DNA of 23,733 nt. Source: Candidatus Heimdallarchaeota archaeon. GTDB lineage: Archaea > Asgardarchaeota > Heimdallarchaeia > Heimdallarchaeales > Kariarchaeaceae. The notes under the pieces were generated by a model, which was given only the letters and a program-made list of their open reading frames with translations, was not told the origin of the DNA and did no database searches. The stretch spans positions 1 through 23,733 of the forward strand of contig DAOUUM010000003.1 in the NCBI GenBank assembly GCA_030668165.1, given 5' to 3'. Of the stretch, positions 1 to 8,149 are shown one piece after another. Numbering within the stretch: position 1 is the stretch's first letter; every line of letters begins with the position of its first letter. A program made the translations under genes and the position numbers.

Positions 1-41
1 AATGCAAATGAGCAAATCTATAGTATTAGTCCTATGTAACA

Positions 42-49
42 TTTTATAA
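42..49 (+). promoter_or_regulatory. TATA-like box of the MFS gene
   Basis: TTTTATAA is centred about 26 bases before the ATG at 72. No Shine-Dalgarno sequence lies between, so the transcript probably starts at or next to the start codon (leaderless). Confidence 0.5.
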
Positions 50-71
50 TGAAATAAACTATCAAAAAAAT

Positions 72-1235
72 ATGGGAAAACACGATATCAATTTGATTTA
101 CTGGTTGAGTAATTCAGGATCGGCTATAAGCTTTGCATTCCTTGTAATCTTGCTCCAAGAAAGAGGGATTAGCAAAATTGATATCGGATTACTAGCAATA
201 CCGTTTTCTCTCGCAATGATTGCATCTAACACAATTTTTGGAAAATTAAGTGATGACAGGGGTAGAAGACCGTTTTTGTTACTTGGATTGATATTATCTG
301 GTCTTACTGTGGGCTTATACATTTTCCCCACCGACTACTGGTCCTTCTTTATCGTAAGAGCACTTCATGGATTAGCACTTGGAATTTATCCAGCATCAAT
401 CACAGGAGCTGCTTCTGATTGTGATCAGAAACTGGGTAGTTTATCCTCATTTGGAGCACTGGGCTGGGCAACGGGTAATCTTGTGGGAGGATTCGTTGCT
501 GTCCTCACTCAATTGGATTATATATTCATACTAAGTTCAATCTTATTTTTTATCTCATTTGTTTTAGCAATAATATTCAAAACTGGAAATTGTAACAGAG
601 AAATTGGAAATAAAGAAAAACCCGTTAATCATCTGAATTCTATGGATCGGTATAAAATAGCCATCAGAAAGAACTGGAGAGAATATTTGGTGGTCATGTT
701 TAGACATGGTACAGCAAATGCTATATGGATATACTGGCCATTGTTTCTCAAATATGATCTCGGGCTCACACTGGATCAGATTGGTATAGTGGGAGTAACC
801 AACACCTTGACCCAATTTATAGTTATGAAAACATTAGGAGACCGTTTTAATCCCAGAAAATCCTTTATATTTGGTTCTTTTCTATCTGCTGTAGCATTCA
901 GTCTGTTTCCATTGGCCAGTAATTTTCTTGAGATTGCCTTAACTCAATTGGTGCTTGGTATTTCCTTCTCATTCTTCATGACTGGTAGTGTGAGAGCTGT
1001 GGAGGAGGATAACAAAATGGATAATAATAATGCCACTTCAAATGGGTTACTTTTCTCATCATATTCTTCTGCTCAGGTAATAGGTCCATTACTAGCAGTA
1101 TTTTTAACGACAATAGAAGATAGCTACACCTTATCTATGAATGTCGCAGCAGTGATCACTCTAATAACAACTGTAATTTATGCGATATCATTAAAATTTA
1201 AAAAACCAAGAAGAATTATCTTTAGGACTAGATAA
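72..1235 (+). CDS. MFS transporter
   Basis: A 387-residue polytopic membrane protein of the major facilitator superfamily, close to the usual length for a 12-helix carrier. Residues 57-66 (GKLSDDRGRR) match the MFS signature in the loop between helices 2 and 3. Two hydrophobic halves are separated by a charged central loop at about residues 170-205, as in other MFS proteins. The family moves small solutes across the cytoplasmic membrane by symport, antiport or uniport; the substrate cannot be read from the sequence. The end is KKPRR-rich, consistent with a cytoplasmic C-terminus. The gene stands alone, facing the thioredoxin-like gene convergently, and has its own TATA-like box with no leader. 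Confidence 0.9.
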   Translation: MGKHDINLIYWLSNSGSAISFAFLVILLQERGISKIDIGLLAIPFSLAMIASNTIFGKLSDDRGRRPFLLLGLILSGLTVGLYIFPTDYWSFFIVRALHGLALGIYPASITGAASDCDQKLGSLSSFGALGWATGNLVGGFVAVLTQLDYIFILSSILFFISFVLAIIFKTGNCNREIGNKEKPVNHLNSMDRYKIAIRKNWREYLVVMFRHGTANAIWIYWPLFLKYDLGLTLDQIGIVGVTNTLTQFIVMKTLGDRFNPRKSFIFGSFLSAVAFSLFPLASNFLEIALTQLVLGISFSFFMTGSVRAVEEDNKMDNNNATSNGLLFSSYSSAQVIGPLLAVFLTTIEDSYTLSMNVAAVITLITTVIYAISLKFKKPRRIIFRTR

Positions 1236-1278
1236 TAATCCTACTTCTAATTATCACTTAGAAGCCTAATTCATATCT

Positions 1279-1881
1279 TTAACTTAACGCAGTTTGCAAT
1301 CTAGTTGAGTAATTCAGCACTCCAAAGGTTCTTACTAACTCCGAGAATAATTCATCAATAATAGAATCAAGCAATGCTTCTGAGTTATTGTTAAAAACCG
1401 TTGTTAATTCACGAAATATCAATTCTTTATCCTTGCCTTTGTACTCTAATAGTGTCGTAAACATCAATTGAAATTTTAATGCTGATCTTTCATTCCACGT
1501 TGTAACAAGGTAATAATCCTCACTGGTAAATAAAACTACTGGAACTCGCTTATCTCCATTTGGCATGAAGGGTTCATATAGTTCAGGAGATTTGTCCCTA
1601 TCAATGATTTTTAATTCAATATTAGCATTTATTTTAGCAAATTTATCGAGTATGGTTACTGCTTGAGCACACTCAGGACACCATTGACTAGAAAATACTA
1701 ATATTTTTATTGGAACTGTTGGATAATTTAAGAAATAAATTATTTCTTCTGATAGGGTTGTATTTTCAATGGTTTTTACGTGTTCCATCCACATATCAAC
1801 ATATTTTGGTTGGATTGCGTTCAAATATTCAGAGAATGGTTTGTAATTTTGATTGACTAATTCAAATTGTAATTGGACCAT
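1279..1881 (-). CDS. thioredoxin-fold protein with WCPEC active site
   Basis: A 200-residue cytoplasmic protein (no signal peptide) with a thioredoxin-like domain at about residues 55-150. The redox motif is W67-C68-P69-E70-C71, followed by a helix. The expected cis-proline is P114 in RVPVVLF. About 55 residues precede the domain, and a helical tail of about 50 residues follows it. The layout resembles small disulfide oxidoreductases that carry a helical N-terminal extension. A thiol-disulfide exchange role is likely; the partner is unknown. The ATG at 1881 has an AT-rich box about 26 bases upstream and no ribosome binding site. It is convergent with the MFS gene and separated from the SGNH hydrolase gene by about 66 bases. 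Confidence 0.85.
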   Translation of the reverse strand: MVQLQFELVNQNYKPFSEYLNAIQPKYVDMWMEHVKTIENTTLSEEIIYFLNYPTVPIKILVFSSQWCPECAQAVTILDKFAKINANIELKIIDRDKSPELYEPFMPNGDKRVPVVLFTSEDYYLVTTWNERSALKFQLMFTTLLEYKGKDKELIFRELTTVFNNNSEALLDSIIDELFSELVRTFGVLNYSTRLQTALS

Positions 1882-1947
1882 GAGTGATTTATTATCTTTA
1901 TTTTGAATAAAATGTTTTCCATTAGGATAATAAAGAATTAGACTAAC

Positions 1948-2787
1948 CTACAACAGCTTATCAGTGATCAATTGAACTATTAAATCAGCCCCAGCATCAT
2001 TGAGATGAAGATAATCAATATGATAGAACAATCCAGAATTATGAGCAATTTTATTCCAGCTTTTTCGTAGTGCATAATGATTAAAGATAGCTTTTACCAT
2101 CTGCATATCATTTTTATCATATGAATATGGATTTACCACATTTTTGGTCTTTAGTAATTCTAGCATAGTTTCATTAAGAGGCAAATACTCACAGTTCAAC
2201 TCATCTGATACCTTTTTTGTGATCCCACTGTAAGTTACACTATGTTTTAGTTCCTTAGATTCCACGTCCTCACCGATGGTGGGAAGAGAAAGAATATTGA
2301 TTTTGGATCTTGTCTCCTTTTGTAACCTAGTAACGAGTAATAAGAGATTATCTTTGTACCATTCAATATCAGGTTTTTGGGGTAATCTGTACCTCTTCAC
2401 GTAATTATTGGAGTCTTTCTCTGACAGGGTTGCATTTGCATCATTGGTCCCGATGAGAATAAATGTGTGATCTGCCTGGCAAGCTATAATCTCATCCAGC
2501 CTCTGGTTCACATTCCATGTTAGGTGACCATTTATTCCTGCATTAACAAATTCAAAGTTATCAAATCTCTTAGATAATATATCAACAAAATTCGTTCCTA
2601 TTCGCCCATGGGTGATTGAATCTCCAATCATCATCACAACAGGCTTTTTATTGGATTTTTTCAAATATTTTTTAGGACGGTTATGTGGTGGCATCACAGC
2701 TTGAAGCACCAAAATTATCAAAAATATCAAAATAAATGATGGGATGAGAATGATTAGAATATTCATAAAGTGATACCATGAACTCAT
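1948..2787 (-). CDS. membrane-anchored SGNH/GDSL hydrolase
   Basis: An SGNH-fold esterase or lipase-like hydrolase. Residue numbers are from the ATG at 2787. Residues 5-32 are one hydrophobic helix followed by lysine-rich sequence, probably an N-terminal anchor. Block I is MMIGDSITHG with nucleophile Ser57; block II includes the Gly of NAGINGH; block III is GTND with Asn115; block V is DYLHLND with Asp258 and His261. All catalytic residues are present. Family members act on esters of lipids, sugars or surface polymers; the substrate here is unknown. An in-frame TTG at 2829 would add 14 residues. I prefer the ATG because a TATA-like TTTATTTTC lies about 28 bases before it. Confidence 0.85.
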   Translation of the reverse strand: MSSWYHFMNILIILIPSFILIFLIILVLQAVMPPHNRPKKYLKKSNKKPVVMMIGDSITHGRIGTNFVDILSKRFDNFEFVNAGINGHLTWNVNQRLDEIIACQADHTFILIGTNDANATLSEKDSNNYVKRYRLPQKPDIEWYKDNLLLLVTRLQKETRSKINILSLPTIGEDVESKELKHSVTYSGITKKVSDELNCEYLPLNETMLELLKTKNVVNPYSYDKNDMQMVKAIFNHYALRKSWNKIAHNSGLFYHIDYLHLNDAGADLIVQLITDKLL

Positions 2788-2870
2788 TGTTAAATAATTA
2801 ACTTGATCAATTGAAAATAAAGCAATCAAAAATTAATTCTATTAGATAATTAAAAGGTAGTTAAAGGGAT

Positions 2871-3587
2871 CTAGGAAATAAATTCTGTTAATTTAACTGC
2901 ATTATCGATTATGATATCAGGATCTGCTTTCTCAAAATTGGGTTTTGAAATATCTGGTACAGGTCCAATAATTGCTGCAGTCATGACTCCCGCGTTTTTC
3001 CCTGCCTCGATATCAGAAACAAAATCTCCCACATAAATGGTTGTTTTAGGATCAGAACCCAAAATTTCCATCCCCTTCTCAATAGGTTCTGCAGAGGGTT
3101 TCAGATTCTCAACATCAGATCTGGTAACCCATGGATAGGAATTAAGAAAAGGAAGATCCTTGAGAGCACTCCTCATCTCAGATAAGGATGCACTCGTTAC
3201 TATACCCACCTTAACTCCCTTTGAAACAAATTCCTCTAATGCATCCTCAATACCTGGAACAGGAATATTGGTGAATCTGCTTTTTTGAAATTCAAGTCTT
3301 GCAGTTTTCACAAATCTGATTGTTTTTAATCTACCTAGACCACCCTTTCTGCCAATATGATACATGATCTTCATGAGGAAAAATTTTCCTGGTTGAAGAG
3401 GTATACTAGTCATTATATTGGATATATTCTCAATTAAAATTGCCTCAGGTACCTCTCCCGCAACTTTCTCAAACGATCGTTCAAGTGGGTACCACCATTT
3501 TGGCAGAAACTGAATTAGTGTGCCGTCAAAATCAAACAGGGCAGTCTCTATCTTATTGGGAAGAGCTCGTCCTCTATAATCCTTCAA
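2871..3587 (-). CDS. HAD-family phosphatase
   Basis: A 238-residue haloacid-dehalogenase-superfamily hydrolase similar in build to phosphoglycolate phosphatase and PpaX-type enzymes. Motif I is FDFDGT (nucleophile Asp19, acid/base Asp21), motif II is the IVTSAS strand with Thr131/Ser132, motif III is Lys163, and motif IV is VGDFVSD with Asp188 and Asp192. A helical cap of about 100 residues lies between motifs I and II. Small phosphomonoesters are the likely substrates. The start codon is TTG: the codon directly before it is a TGA stop, and no ATG or GTG precedes motif I, so TTG is the only ordinary start. A TATA-like box is centred 28 bases upstream, which implies a leaderless TTG-initiated message. 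Confidence 0.88.
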   Translation of the reverse strand: MKDYRGRALPNKIETALFDFDGTLIQFLPKWWYPLERSFEKVAGEVPEAILIENISNIMTSIPLQPGKFFLMKIMYHIGRKGGLGRLKTIRFVKTARLEFQKSRFTNIPVPGIEDALEEFVSKGVKVGIVTSASLSEMRSALKDLPFLNSYPWVTRSDVENLKPSAEPIEKGMEILGSDPKTTIYVGDFVSDIEAGKNAGVMTAAIIGPVPDISKPNFEKADPDIIIDNAVKLTEFIS

Positions 3588-3610
3588 TCAATAATTTGAG
3601 TATTATACAA

Positions 3611-3620
3611 CTATATAATA
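3611..3620 (-). promoter_or_regulatory. TATA-like box of the HAD phosphatase gene
   Basis: TATTATATAG on the minus strand is centred about 28 bases from the TTG start. It predicts transcription beginning essentially at the start codon and helps decide the unusual start. Confidence 0.5.
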
Positions 3621-3693
3621 GTAACCAAGAGTAAGTGAAGATTTGTGGATTTAATATTAAGAAGACTCAAATATTAGCCATATTAGGTCGATT

Positions 3694-4383
3694 ATGGAAG
3701 ATGGAAAGATAAACAAATTGCAGTTAGTTTTTTTATGGGCAATGATTGCAAATGCATTTGTTTTCATTATTGGTCTTGTAACTGCAATTATCTTCTACCC
3801 TGGATATCAATTCACGGAACAGTTCATATCCCAGCTAGGAATTAGGTTTGATACAGTTAATCCATACGGAGATGTAATTGTGGGAGCACTGCATCCTGAA
3901 ATTATGAACATTACATTCTTTTTATCAGGAATTTTGATTATACCATTTTTCCCAGCAGTTGCATCAATTCTACGTGACAAAAATATTATGAATTCTATAT
4001 TTTTTGGGTTAGTAGCCCTTTCTGGCTTAACGCTGGGACCATTATTATTTTTGGTTGGAGTTTGGGATGTGGCTAGCGATTTTGATCTCCATGTCGATGT
4101 AGCAACTAATCTGATGTTAATGATCGGGGTGACATCAATATTATGGGCTTTTGCAATTATCACACTGAGCAAGAATTCTTTTTACAAAAACTCCAAAATT
4201 TGGCTAATTGACTTCTTAATAATTGCTCTCATACTTTTTGTGTCATGGGTATTGGTTTTTGGAAAACCTGATCTACCCATATTAAGGGATATTAGCTATC
4301 CACTATATCAAAAATTGGTACCAATCACTTTTATTCCTTATTTTTCCTTGGTAGCCTATAGAATTCTACGCAATCTCAAATGA
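3694..4383 (+). CDS. DUF998-like membrane protein
   Basis: A 229-residue protein with about six hydrophobic segments, roughly at residues 10-32, 71-92, 98-122, 131-153, 165-185 and 205-225. The short region FYPGYQFTEQFISQLG after helix 1 resembles the conserved loop of DUF998 proteins, which have a P-G-Y segment followed by a conserved S-x-L-G. The function of that family is not established. The gene is single, with an AT-rich box about 22 bases before its ATG. It ends one base before the stop of the convergent alpha/beta hydrolase gene. Confidence 0.75.
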   Translation: MEDGKINKLQLVFLWAMIANAFVFIIGLVTAIIFYPGYQFTEQFISQLGIRFDTVNPYGDVIVGALHPEIMNITFFLSGILIIPFFPAVASILRDKNIMNSIFFGLVALSGLTLGPLLFLVGVWDVASDFDLHVDVATNLMLMIGVTSILWAFAIITLSKNSFYKNSKIWLIDFLIIALILFVSWVLVFGKPDLPILRDISYPLYQKLVPITFIPYFSLVAYRILRNLK

Positions 4384-4384
4384 A

Positions 4385-5071
4385 CTAATTAACAATATGT
4401 GACATGAATTCTTCAAATAATTCTGGAGAACTTAATTCTGGAGCATGGGTTGCCTTTTTGAACACAGTATTCTCATGCAAGACCGATTTGGTGGCATGTT
4501 CATGTTCTCCAATGGAGAAAAGATTGACATTTGGTGTAACCTGGTATATCTTCTCTAAGTATTTGATTGAGATAATGGGATCTTTAGTATCCCATAAAAA
4601 GGATATCCCATTTGGCCAATTCTTCAATTTTTCATATAATGAATTAATTCCTGCAGGTGCTATCAAACCCAGTCCTGAGACTCTATCATTTTCACTGGCT
4701 AGTATCTGGGCTATTGCACCACCATAACTCCTTCCAATCACCATCAGACTATTTTGACCTGATATCTCCAATATGTGACTTATGAGATGATGTATGGCTT
4801 CAACTATCTTATCCTGGTTAATCTGGCCCCTGTGGCGAGATTGTCCATGTCCAAAAATATCCAGTCTCACTGGATAACAGTATTTGTGGATTATATCCAT
4901 CACCGGGATCCAAAATTCAGTGTGCTGAGATTCCTTATTTGCTCCATGAATGAACAAAATTATTGGCTTGTCATTTTTGATATCGGATAAATTGGGGGAC
5001 TTGTAATGAAGAATCCCATTATCCACCTCAAAATATGATGATTGGTCCTTGGGGATATTAGAGATTTCCAT
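4385..5071 (-). CDS. alpha/beta hydrolase
   Basis: A 228-residue cytoplasmic alpha/beta-hydrolase-fold protein without a signal peptide. The oxyanion-hole segment is LFIHG (residues 39-43). The nucleophile elbow is G113-R-S115-Y-G, the likely acid is Asp164 in the TKDPI segment, and the likely catalytic His is His209 in KKATHAPE. The RLDIFGHGQS segment after strand 4 is typical of the esterase, C-C hydrolase and lysophospholipase-like branch. The substrate is unknown. The ATG is about 25 bases from a TATA-like box and has no ribosome binding site, so the gene is probably transcribed on its own although it lies 48 bases after the HAAS gene. Confidence 0.9.
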   Translation of the reverse strand: MEISNIPKDQSSYFEVDNGILHYKSPNLSDIKNDKPIILFIHGANKESQHTEFWIPVMDIIHKYCYPVRLDIFGHGQSRHRGQINQDKIVEAIHHLISHILEISGQNSLMVIGRSYGGAIAQILASENDRVSGLGLIAPAGINSLYEKLKNWPNGISFLWDTKDPIISIKYLEKIYQVTPNVNLFSIGEHEHATKSVLHENTVFKKATHAPELSSPELFEEFMSHIVN

Positions 5072-5090
5072 AGAGTTTTAGGTGATGCTT

Positions 5091-5102
5091 CTATAAATAA
5101 AT
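5091..5102 (-). promoter_or_regulatory. TATA-like box of the alpha/beta hydrolase gene
   Basis: ATTTATTTATAG on the minus strand lies about 24 bases before the ATG at 5071. It suggests a separate leaderless transcript downstream of the PadR operon. Confidence 0.45.
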
Positions 5103-5119
5103 GTATTTGTCAGCAAATA

Positions 5120-5860
5120 TTATCCTTTATTCTTAATTAATATGGCATGATTCCTGTTCATAATTGATATGTAGTAAACAACCAAACCCACCAACGCTGC
5201 CTCGGCTATGATAAATGGAGCTAGCAACCAATGTGTAAACATCATGCCTAACAGGGTGGTCAAAATGAATAATATGGGCAGATATAGTTGTCTGGACATG
5301 GGTCGAATTTGTGTCCTGACCAGGTTATTGGTGAGTAATCTATATTTGTCAATGAGATGCCAAATAAGCACTGAAAAACCATAAATGATGATATAGAATA
5401 ATAGACTGATAAAGTACATGACCAGCATATCATCCCAATAAGGATCTGCGAAAAATATAATAAATGAGGATATTAACCACATCGGATATATTGCCAGTAA
5501 CCAATTGATAATTTGATCTGTTCTGATCAGATGTCGCACTCTGAAGTGCAAGTACTCTGCAGGAGATGCCACATTATTTTCTGGAATTGTCTCGGCTTCA
5601 TCCATGAAACCAGATGCAGAGGATAATGTTTCACTTATCTCTTTTGGAGTTCCCAGTTTATTTAGAACATGCCTTAGTGCATCTGTACCAATTACACCAT
5701 TCTCTTTGAACTCACACAGTTCAAGAATTTGGGACGTCACATCGGATATTGTTTCCTTAACCTCAAGATCGGAGAAATTATTCTTATACAATTCATCTCT
5801 CAGTTCTGAAATATACTTATTGTAGAGCTTATCTGCCTCATTGGTAAATGTCTGACTCAT
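5120..5860 (-). CDS. HAAS (DUF1700)-type membrane protein
   Basis: A 246-residue protein, last gene of the PadR operon. Residues 8-85 are helical and soluble and match the HAAS layout: Y-x-x-x-L-x-x-x-L motifs, then a LNKLGTPKEISETL segment near residues 67-80. Four hydrophobic segments follow, at about 117-138, 145-168, 192-212 and 213-233. HAAS/DUF1700 proteins in bacteria are usually encoded next to PadR-type regulators and are thought to sense or signal at the membrane; the mechanism is not settled. The start lies two bases after the stop of the preceding gene, so translation is probably coupled. The PadR link is seen here; a signalling role is inferred from context. Confidence 0.75.
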   Translation of the reverse strand: MSQTFTNEADKLYNKYISELRDELYKNNFSDLEVKETISDVTSQILELCEFKENGVIGTDALRHVLNKLGTPKEISETLSSASGFMDEAETIPENNVASPAEYLHFRVRHLIRTDQIINWLLAIYPMWLISSFIIFFADPYWDDMLVMYFISLLFYIIIYGFSVLIWHLIDKYRLLTNNLVRTQIRPMSRQLYLPILFILTTLLGMMFTHWLLAPFIIAEAALVGLVVYYISIMNRNHAILIKNKG

Positions 5861-5862
5861 AT

Positions 5863-6843
5863 TTAGGCCTCCAGAAGTTCTGAGGTGATTATACCCTCAT
5901 AGAAGAGCCGTTTCATCGTTCCACCAAGTTTGTCAATCTCATGCTCTAGTTTTGGAATCTGACATTTTATAATTATCTTACCCACTTCCTGTCTAAGTAC
6001 CCATCTCATTAATCCAAGGACTAGCTTCATGAAAATATAAATCCCTAATACATATGCAAAACCGATTGCAGCATAAATTAATATTTCCTCAATATCTCCA
6101 ATGTGCATATAATCAAGAAATAAGCAGTTGTATTCATAACAAGTGAAGTATTGGTCACGGTTGAAAGTATATAAATATTGGATAACTACAACACCAATTG
6201 TAATTCCAATCATGATCAATGAAGAGAGGATTAATATTATATTAAGGAATTTATGTGTTTTCCAGTATGAATTTTCAACAAACTTCCTTGATGCGCTCAC
6301 ATCAACTTTCAATTTATAATAGAACTCAGAATCCGGAGAGACCTGGATAATAGGAGTAGTTTCAACTGGTCTCTCGGATGCAACCTGTTGAGGGGCTTTA
6401 GGTTCAATCTCAGGTTGTTGTGCATCTGCAATGGTTCTGACCGTTCTCACCGGTTTAACAGATCTGGGCCTTTTTGGCATAATCTGCTTCTTTTTCCTTT
6501 TGGGGAAGGGAATATCCCTTAAATTCAACTTTGGAATTCCAAGTGGAAAAAGCCGAAGATATGGGGGTATGCGTACCTTGAATATTACCTCATTCTCTTC
6601 GGCTCTCAAACTAGTTGATATTGGCTTGGAAGCAAAGCTCTCAAGTATGCGTGACAGGTTATACTCATTTGATCTCTCCATCTTGGTTTCGATTTCCTGA
6701 AAAATCTCCTCTCGTCTTTTCTGAGAGAGAATTTTCAAATCACTCAAAGCATAACCTTTCCGATCCAGTAGGATCTCGTAATTATCCAGATAATTGTTGA
6801 TTTGTTGTAGATCAACAGCTGGAATTTCAGTAAACGTTTTCAT
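5863..6843 (-). CDS. unknown membrane protein of the PadR operon
   Basis: A 326-residue protein I cannot assign to a family. Residues 10-75 are charged and helical, possibly a short coiled coil. Residues 90-165 are rich in Pro, Arg and Lys and look disordered. Two transmembrane segments lie at about 198-226 and 252-280. The loop between them has Cys235 and Cys240, which could form a disulfide if it is extracellular. A helical cytoplasmic tail follows (EHEIDKLGGTMKRLFYEGII). Its ATG overlaps the PadR stop by one base (TAATG), and the HAAS gene follows after two bases, so the three proteins are probably made together. A sensor or scaffold partner of the HAAS protein is possible but only inferred. 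Confidence 0.7.
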   Translation of the reverse strand: MKTFTEIPAVDLQQINNYLDNYEILLDRKGYALSDLKILSQKRREEIFQEIETKMERSNEYNLSRILESFASKPISTSLRAEENEVIFKVRIPPYLRLFPLGIPKLNLRDIPFPKRKKKQIMPKRPRSVKPVRTVRTIADAQQPEIEPKAPQQVASERPVETTPIIQVSPDSEFYYKLKVDVSASRKFVENSYWKTHKFLNIILILSSLIMIGITIGVVVIQYLYTFNRDQYFTCYEYNCLFLDYMHIGDIEEILIYAAIGFAYVLGIYIFMKLVLGLMRWVLRQEVGKIIIKCQIPKLEHEIDKLGGTMKRLFYEGIITSELLEA

Positions 6844-7259
6844 TATACATCACCCAATGTATTCTCATCAACTTTATCTATGAAGGCATGTGCAGCAGAA
6901 GTATATCTGAGAAAGAGATCTCTCGCTTGTTTGAAGAATATTTTTCCTCTCTTATTTATTCGATACATGGTCTGTCTTGCATCTCCGGTCTCTGGTTTGT
7001 AGGTCTCAATCATATCTGAGTTGTTAAACCTACGCAATAACGGATATATAGTACCTAATGGCACTTGAATGACATTATTAGTTCTTTTCGAGATTTTGCT
7101 GAGAATATCTTTACCATTAAGATCTCCATCAAGTAGGGATGCTAGAACCAGAAGTACAATCACTCCCCGTCTGATTTCTATCTCCCAATTATCGACTGCC
7201 TTGTCAAGAACCAAATCTAAACTGTCATTTTCCAATGTGATGCCATCCTCAGTATCCAA
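6843..7259 (-). CDS. PadR-family transcription regulator
   Basis: A 138-residue winged-helix protein. The N-terminal helix region (RRGVIVLLVLASLLDG, residues 30-45), the recognition-helix segment VPLGTIYPLLRRF (residues 66-78) and the wing (ETGDARQTMYRINKRG) are the standard PadR features. About 28 acidic residues precede the domain. PadR proteins bind as dimers to inverted repeats and often repress their own operon. The start is TTG, chosen because a strong GGAGGT site lies six bases before it. The gene heads a three-gene operon with a membrane protein and a HAAS protein. Four operator-like repeats lie 60-145 bases upstream, so autoregulation is likely. Confidence 0.88.
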   Translation of the reverse strand: MDTEDGITLENDSLDLVLDKAVDNWEIEIRRGVIVLLVLASLLDGDLNGKDILSKISKRTNNVIQVPLGTIYPLLRRFNNSDMIETYKPETGDARQTMYRINKRGKIFFKQARDLFLRYTSAAHAFIDKVDENTLGDV

Positions 7260-7264
7260 CTGTT

Positions 7265-7271
7265 AACCTCC
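7265..7271 (-). promoter_or_regulatory. ribosome binding site deciding the TTG start of padR
   Basis: GGAGGTT on the minus strand sits six bases before the TTG at 7259. It is one of the few clear Shine-Dalgarno sites before a first gene here and supports the TTG start. Confidence 0.7.
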
Positions 7272-7318
7272 AATTTTAAAGTGTTGTTGATATCTGACAA
7301 TAAATAGAGTTAATTATT

Positions 7319-7404
7319 CATTGTCATACAATATATTGTGACACAATATATAAATGATTCCAATATAGCTTGTCACACAATACAATTTATATTGCATCAC
7401 AATA
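7319..7404. promoter_or_regulatory. array of four operator-like inverted repeats
   Basis: Four 15-base imperfect palindromes of the form TATTG-N5-CAATA, with core TTGT-N3-ACAA, lie upstream of the PadR operon. They are CATTG TCATA CAATA (7319-7333), TATTG TGACA CAATA (7334-7348), GCTTG TCACA CAATA (7368-7382) and TATTG CATCA CAATA (7390-7404). The first two abut exactly. The second is the centre of a perfect 21-base palindrome (7331-7351). Start spacings are 15, 34 and 22 bases. They probably bind the PadR protein encoded just downstream; they could also serve another dimeric regulator. Confidence 0.7.
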
Positions 7405-7538
7405 CATTATTTTAATAGCCTTGAGTAAGCAATATATTCAATTTTAAGCACAATCTAATTGGAATATTTAATTGATCCTTTAGATAATATCCAGCCAAAT
7501 AACAAGAAGAAAGACTCAATGTTTTCGTGAGATTATTC
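7405..7538. other. intergenic stretch without recognised features
   Basis: AT-rich sequence between the operator array and the stop of the minus-strand membrane protein gene. I see no open frame, RNA gene or clear terminator in it. Confidence 0.4.
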
Positions 7539-7913
7539 CTACTCATTTTTTATATAAAAATAAGTATAGATTATTCCAATTGCTCCGTGGAGAATTATTA
7601 GACTCCAAAGCATTAGATTGGATAAATCACAGAATACTAGATTAAAAATCGTCAACACCAGATAATTAAAACTTAGCATCAGAAGCATTGATCGTCGTGC
7701 GCTTGAATGTTGTTCATTTCTTGCACTAAAGGTGAGTACACCCATACCAAAAACGGCTATTCCAAAGAATCTGAATGAAAGAGGTCCGTCAGCAGCAGTT
7801 GAGAAACCTATCATCTCCATTAAGAACTCTGGAAAGAACATTATAACGATTCCAAATCCTGAGGCTAGGACTCCATTTACTAAAAATAAATTGTTTACGT
7901 TTAATTTACTCAT
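7539..7913 (-). CDS. small four-helix membrane protein
   Basis: A 124-residue protein made almost entirely of four hydrophobic segments (about residues 8-28, 43-63, 73-92 and 98-120). The first loop carries FFPEFLMEMIGF, followed by GPLSFRFFGIAVFGMG. This pattern recalls DUF4345-like small membrane proteins, but I cannot assign the family firmly. No catalytic or metal-binding residues stand out. The ATG lies 28 bases from a TATA-like ATTTATAAG box, so the message is probably leaderless and monocistronic. Its function is unknown. Confidence 0.7.
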   Translation of the reverse strand: MSKLNVNNLFLVNGVLASGFGIVIMFFPEFLMEMIGFSTAADGPLSFRFFGIAVFGMGVLTFSARNEQHSSARRSMLLMLSFNYLVLTIFNLVFCDLSNLMLWSLIILHGAIGIIYTYFYIKNE

Positions 7914-7936
7914 GTTATTAATGATTTTTGCAATAA

Positions 7937-7945
7937 CTTATAAAT
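7937..7945 (-). promoter_or_regulatory. TATA-like box of the small membrane protein gene
   Basis: ATTTATAAG on the minus strand is centred about 28 bases before the ATG at 7913, a spacing that fits leaderless transcription. Confidence 0.5.
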
Positions 7946-8149
7946 CTTGTGTGAGCCTCTTATCTTAAGAAATTCTTAATAATTTATGGTTAAATTTTCC
8001 TAGCAATTCTACCTTGATCGGAAATAAATTTATAAGTAATTTATTTATTTAATTTTAATTAATTCAATACTCCGAAATCGTGCAATTTCTTCACTAATAC
8101 AATCTGTTATCTTCAAAAGATACAAAAATATGTTATTCAATTCCTTATT

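Noticed and set aside
7331..7404. CRISPR-like repeats
   Set aside because: The repeats are only 15 bases, palindromic, spaced 0-19 bases apart and directly upstream of a regulator gene, so they are operators rather than CRISPR units.
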